From: Metridium senile
Lineage: Eukaryota > Cnidaria > Anthozoa > Actiniaria > Metridiidae
Length of the DNA: 64,000 nt
Assembly (NCBI GenBank): GCA_949775045.1
Contig: OX459099.1
Span: forward strand, 18,522,741-18,586,740
Reading direction: 5' to 3'
Part shown: one piece after another, positions 59,216 to 64,000 of the stretch
How positions within the stretch are numbered: the stretch's first letter is position 1
Layout of the letters: the number at the start of each line of letters is the position of its first letter
Made by a program: the position numbers and the translations under genes
Notes under the pieces: generated by a model
Seen by the model: only the letters and a program-made list of their open reading frames with translations
Databases searched by the model: none
What the model was told of the DNA's origin: nothing

Positions 59216-59460
59216 TTATGTCGAAATTCTAAAAGTATTACAACGCAGTGAACTTTTGCCGACTTTCCACAAGAGTGCATTCGCTACTTTGACCAAAATC
59301 TTTAATAAATCAAACAACAACTTCTATAGTTACATTTATTCATATAAAATGGTTTCATAAAGCACATTAAAGACGAAAATACAGCACTAAAGAGACTTAT
59401 CACAATCCCTGTTGAGATTTGAGAAGTATTACAACGCCGATCTTTCGGCAGTTCGACCAA
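59205..59460. repeat. Degenerate tandem copies of the 57125-59215 arm end
   Basis: After the right arm, two further diverged copies of the GAACTTTTGC-CGACTTTC ... CTTTAATAAA ... CACATTAAAGACGAAAATA segment follow head to tail, with a period of about 180 bp. Confidence 0.65.
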
Positions 59461-59877
59461 GATCGAATGCTTTAAATTCGCCTAATACTACAAGTATTAA
59501 AGTATAAAAAATATTTTAACAAAAAACTTAATTGTCGTAGTTTTCTTTTATTCGCTTTGCATAAACGCTTTATATTTGCTAAAATCATATCTTTTTCCGA
59601 AAAAAAAAATGTGACCATATAGACAGTTTAAAAACATAATCAATCGTACGTCAATCGAATGATTGAAATCGACTACGGGCTGTAAATGGTTTATCTATAA
59701 TGTTTAAATTCTTTTGATAATTACCACAATATCCCATTATTATACTCCACCAGCTTCAAAGCGACTTTTTAACTATGAAACTTTGAGATATTTAGTCATA
59801 CTGTGAGTATAAGAAACGAAAGAACCATTGACAAGGTAGCGAAAGAACCTTTTCAGAAGCGAATGTACTGGTAGCAA

Positions 59878-60064
59878 AAAACTTTTTTTATGTAGATAGT
59901 TGTGTATAATTGTTTTCTAGTCTGTGACCGAGTTTTAGCTCATTTAGAGCGATTTAAAAAAAGTTTTTATTATTGTATATTTGAGGCACAGCGAAAAGAT
60001 ATCTCGCGACTCCATACATTTACTGTAAAACTGTGATCACAAGTGATGAGCTTGGGCTCCCTGT
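59878..60064. mobile_element. Incomplete copy of the palindrome at 47244-47557
   Basis: ATGTAGATAGTTGTGTATAA, TGTGACCGAGTTTTAGCTC and the terminus GAGCTTGGGCTCCCTGTG match the 47.2-kb element. One arm is shortened. Confidence 0.75.
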
Positions 60065-60505
60065 GTTTATACAAAGGTCAATCCTACCATAGCCTCCTTA
60101 GGAACAGACCATTTGATATTTGATGGGGAGGGGGGCTGAATTAAAAAAAAAAAAAAAAATCGACCAAATCCACTTTATCGAGCAGCCTTTGTTGCACATT
60201 GAACAAATGTATCCCCCCCCCCCCCCCAAAAAAAAATAACAAGCCTTGACCAACCAATACCTTATCATTATCCCATATCCCAAGATACTTTATAGATTAT
60301 AAGACCTGGATTTTATTCTAAACAAATTTCTTTACCCAGGATGATATTAATCCAATACCCAAGTTAATAGTCTGCTTTTAGCATGTTCTTCTCCCATCCC
60401 TTCTTTCGTGCTCTCATCACTTTTATTGCTTTATAACTGAACATCTATGCAAAGTAGAGAAAAGTAAAAGTAAAAAAAATAATAATAATAATACATAATA
60501 CTAAC

Positions 60506-60710
60506 AGGTTCCCATTTAAATCTGTACTTTCCCATTTAAATCTGTACTTATGCAAATTGTGTTGATGTGTGCTAAACACACAGATCAACCAATCAGAGTA
60601 TATTGTTTCTGAAGTGAACTTCTCTGAATGGTTGATCTGTGTATTTAGCACACATCAACACAATAATTTTGCATAAGTACAGATTTAAATGGGAACCTGT
60701 TATATTTATA
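60506..60710. mobile_element. Foldback MITE, third member of the CCCATTTAAATCTGTAC family
   Basis: Termini AACAGGTTCCCATTTAAATC ... TAAATGGGAACCTGTT with the same inner arms as 53028-53225. Here the 18-bp CCCATTTAAATCTGTACT is duplicated at the left end; in 53028-53225 it is duplicated at the right. Confidence 0.8.
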
Positions 60711-61035
60711 TAATAATTAACTGACCCGCCTCGAGTAGCTATGCTATCTGCAGGTCAGTATATTAAGTTACATGCATATTTTTACTACTCACAAAATTAC
60801 AAAAAAATATATATAAATCTGAGTATTAATACACCTACAACTTGTTAATTTATAAATATATTTTTCTAAAAGAATAATGGTAATAGTTGTATTTTATGTA
60901 GAATTTGTATATATGCTGGAAATAAAAAGTTTGTTGTTGTTGAACACAGCACCGAAAAGCCTGTGTTGTTTATCTTGATTTTGTTTTTATGACAGTTCTG
61001 AACAGTACTAAAATGGTCTATTAGATGAATAAAAG

Positions 61036-64000
61036 ATGGATGAAGAGGAAAGGTAAAATTATCCTGTTATTCTATAAGAATATTTATAATACATGAACAC
61101 AGCGGTCAGAGGGCTACGCATGCGTGAAAAAAAACAAATAAAGTGACATTCGCACGGACGATGGAGTGTACGACTTTCATCGCTTTTTTCTCAAAATATA
61201 AACAAAAATACAAAAGTTTAGACTCATGGTAGCTTTAAAATATAACAAAAGTTATGCACACGAAACTTTAAGCTTCTATATTCAGGGAATTTCTTATAAA
61301 TCAACTTCAAACACTGTAGTCTGCAATTCCTAATGTTTACAATGTTAATTACACAATGTTAACGCTGTGAAAATTTTACCACGCATGCGTAGTCGTTTGA
61401 CCTCTGTGTTTAATATATGTTAAAAGGACGCATTCTCATACCCAGACCCTACTCATAATAATGGTAGAAGGACTGAGTGGAGTCTAATAGACTAGTTGTG
61501 AGTATTTCACATTCTCATACCCAGACCCTATTCATATTAATGGTAAAAGAACTGGGTGGAGTCCATTAGACTGGTTGTGAGTTGTCACATTCTCATACCC
61601 AGACCCTACTCATAATAATGGTAAAAGAACTGGGTGGAGTCCATTAAACTGGTTGTGAGTTTTCACATTCTCATACCCAGACCCTACTCATAATAATGGT
61701 AAAATGATTGAGTGGAGTCAAATAGACTGGTCATGAGTGTTTTACATTCTCATACCCAGGCCCAGGGTGTAGAGGGGCAGATGCGGCACTATACAAATTT
61801 AGAAAAAACAATATATTTATTTGAGGTAAAGAAACCTTGAGCTTCCCATCTTATGTTTAAGATATGAGTGAATAATGGTAAAAGCAAAGCATTTGATAGT
61901 TTGCTGTGAATGCTGGGTAACACAAGTTTGTAGTTTCACATAATTGCTATGTCGGCATAAACACTTTAAATGATGTGTGTATACTAGTGAGAAATTACTG
62001 TTATTATCAGTAACTAATTTTGGAAGGTGGTTTTACACAGTCGTGCACTAGAATTATTAACTTTGAAATTTCAAGATTTCAGTACATAACAATAACAACA
62101 ACAATGATCACAGTCTTTCTCAAGTAATAAGCACAACACGATGATCACAATTGAGCAATCCAAGGGGCTGTTTATATGAAAGCGAGTTGTCCCTGCTAGC
62201 CGGGATAGGTCTATTGTCTTGTATTCCCCGGGGGACTCAAAACAATAGACTTATCCCGGCTACCAGGGACAACTCGCCTTCATATAAACAGCCACTAAAT
62301 AAGCTAATTGGCTCATTGAGGACTTTATAGATTTGATGATTTCGTACTTTATTTATGATGTGATGACGACTGTTGCGGTAAAGGAAAAAAAAAAAATCTG
62401 GATTTCCGCAGCAAGTCTGTTAAAGTCATAAAATGTTTCATGACTTTTCTATAATGCAATTGTTAAAGTTGCTTGGTTTACCGCTGTACAAAATAAAATA
62501 TATGGTTTGTATTTAATTGACAGGAACTACTGGTGTCTGGTGATGCTTATAACAAGAGTAGGCAGAGACAAAATACAAAAGCATTTCATTCGTAAGTGGT
62601 ATGATGTGGGTAAAAAAAAGAAGAACTTTGTTGCGTGGACAGATTGTGGTCAGAATGGCACGGACTTACTGGCCAAGTTCACGCCTCATCCACATGAGGA
62701 AGTCAAAGTAAAGTCTGGTGATACAACAAGGTGGGATTGTATTTTACTGGTGAAAGCTCTTCTCAACAGCAAGCCTCCATTTGAAACAGACAAAAGTTTA
62801 GTTAAATCCCTGAATTGTTTGAAAGAAACAAGAGACAAGCTTTTTCATACGCCTAATGGAAAGATTGCAACCGCTGACTTCAAGAAGCTGTGGAATGCTG
62901 CTTGCAATGCATTGGTGTTATTTGGTGCTACGAAACATGATTTCAAGAAGGTTGAACGAGGTATGTTTGGTATCTCATACAGAGAACTGTTTAACAATCG
63001 TTGTATCAGCATTACAATACATCGTGGGTTACAGTAAAAACCCGCATATAAGAACACCCATTTTTGGAGATCAGGCTGATTTTGTTCTTATTTAACGGGT
63101 GTTTACTGAAAAATCAGCCTGAAGGTGTTCTTAAGGTGTTTTTCAAATAAATGTTTCTCAAATATATATATTACTATATAGACTACCAATACATGTAGAT
63201 GATATCAATGTGTAAGTTCAAAAATGTTATTAAAAACATCTTGCATGATAATAATATCAAAACAGTAGAAAAATAAATTATTATCAGGTCAGGCTTGGAG
63301 TCTGCTACTGGTAACACTGTAATCCAGTACAGTACAACCTGTTGCATACAGGTCTAGCACATAAATATTGATCTTATTTTTTTAAGAACACTTTTTAATT
63401 TTTCAGGCTGATTGTGTTCTTATTTACATGGTACTTTTAAGTTTAACATTTACTTTAACATTTTAAAAAATGCCAAAATTCAGGTTGGGTGTTCTTAACC
63501 CACTTGTTCTTATATGCGGGTTTTTACTGTATAGTTGGTAATCTTTTGCCTTGTTAAATAGATGTGAACTTACCATTGAATGAGGTGACATCGCTGATGA
63601 AGCAATGTACAAAACAAGATCAAGAGATTTTATGTGGATTGGATACAAGTGAGTATATTGATGGCATGCATTGATTTAGCATGTTAAGCCATTTTGACTT
63701 TACTCCTGCCAGCATAACATCGCTCTGAATGCTAGATACCACATAATGTTTTGTTGTTCATTGTTGATATAGGTTTTATAGTTAAAGAACAGTGCATCTG
63801 ACATGTAGATGTCGTATATCAACTGTGAACGATTGTTTTTGTTGTTCAATTATTGTTTTACATTAGCTGCTCATATGTAATTACGTATCCAACACACTCA
63901 CACTCACCAATATATTTAAGTAGCCTCCCCTGCAGACATCTCTAAGGCAGAAAAAATGAACAAAAAGAAAAATACGACGCGGGCTTCCTGTGGAATTTGC
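61036..64000 (+). CDS. HEPN/DZIP3-like domain gene (3' partial)
   Basis: Exons by phase: 61036-61052 (ATG, MDEEE), 62524-62960, 63562-63648, 63936->64000, running off the window. The protein starts MDEEERNYWCLVMLITRVGR and continues with VAWTDCGQNGTDLLAKF, TTRWDCILLVKALLNS and LKETRDKLFHTPNGKIATAD, then FKKLWNAACNALVLFG. The R-x4-FH core and the surrounding order match the HEPN domain of DZIP3-type proteins, an expanded family in cnidarians (recognised by pattern). HEPN domains bind or cut RNA or scaffold immune-type proteins; the R-x4-6-H motif here is RDKLFH. The last visible exon ends CGIC and may begin a zinc-binding domain. Introns 1 and 3 are packed with repeats. Confidence 0.72.
61092..61416. 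mobile_element. MITE in intron 1 of the HEPN gene
   Basis: AACACAGCGGTCAGAGG-CTACGCATGCGTG at the left pairs with CCACGCATGCGTAG-CGTTTGACCTCTGTGTT at the right. Related sequence lies near 43797-43930. Confidence 0.7.
61430..61765 (+). repeat. Tandem repeat of about 78 bp in intron 1 of the HEPN gene
   Basis: Four units starting CATTCTCATACCCAGACC (near 61431, 61510, 61589, 61668), each with CATAATAATGGTA and GGGTGGAGTC motifs. A fifth start is truncated at 61747. Confidence 0.85.
62168..62293. mobile_element. 126-bp palindromic MITE in intron 1 of the HEPN gene
   Basis: GGCTGTTTATATGAAAGCGA pairs with TCGCCTTCATATAAACAGCC, and AGTTGTCCCTG-TAGCCGGGAT is mirrored inside. The loop is CTTGTATTCCCCGGGGGACT. 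Confidence 0.82.
63033..63529. mobile_element. Pogo/mariner-like MITE in intron 2 of the HEPN gene
   Basis: Ends CAGTAAAAACCCGCATATAA ... TTATATGCGGGTTTTTACTG are flanked by TA. A second GTGTTCTTA/TTGTTCTTA block lies inside each end. Same terminus family as 34379-34614, 57459-58890 and the right end of 15951-16459. Confidence 0.78.

Overview
The window is eukaryotic and almost certainly metazoan. Genes have GT-AG introns, the DNA is AT-rich, and it is full of LINEs, tRNA-derived SINEs, foldback MITEs, microsatellites and cut-and-paste DNA transposons. A HEPN/DZIP3-type gene, rhodopsin-family GPCR remains and a widespread intron-bearing DDE family point to a marine invertebrate. A cnidarian (anthozoan-like) is my best guess, by inference only. 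All gene models were built by hand from splice sites and phase continuity; no search was run.

Layout. (1) About 1-26,400 holds three tandem copies of one gene (A partial at the left edge, B, C). It encodes a predicted N-myristoylated and palmitoylated protein (MGC start) with a variable array of 31-residue repeats followed by a CRAL-TRIO (Sec14) lipid-binding domain most like that of PTPN9/MEG2. The copies differ in repeat number. A later LINE sits in the A-B spacer. Copy C carries a 3.06-kb long-TIR transposon inside its 30-nt exon 2 and a MULE-like element in intron 2. (2) About 27,700-43,140 holds three genes (two +, one -) for large, basic, Ser-rich proteins of no family I recognise. They share an N-terminal K/Q-rich patch, S-[LST]-P-[DE] patches, a C-terminal CRY[LI]R motif and, in two of them, a terminal GHTK motif. 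The middle gene has a 5.7-kb intron filled by a (GAT)n tract and a roughly 4-kb satellite of 50-bp units. (3) About 44,100-50,500 holds a SINE, a 5'-truncated LINE, tandem tRNA-half repeats, palindromic elements, a frameshifted rhodopsin-family GPCR and a 32-bp minisatellite.

(4) 51,241-56,968 is the most striking object: a 5.73-kb DNA transposon with TIRs CGCCAACTATTCCGG flanked by AT on both sides. It holds two intact, convergent, multi-exon genes: a 541-aa DDE transposase-like protein (nine exons, with a D-D-E/Cys layout recalling RAG1/Transib/hAT) and a 228-aa chromodomain protein (three exons). Their stop codons lie 42 bp apart and each start codon lies 55-70 bp from a terminus. (5) 57,000-61,000 is a long inverted-repeat element and other repeats. 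(6) 61,036 to the window end is the 5' part of a HEPN/DZIP3-like gene whose introns are also packed with repeats.

The genes do not form a single pathway. The window shows local gene amplification (A/B/C and the CRYLR cluster) in a repeat-rich, transposon-active region.
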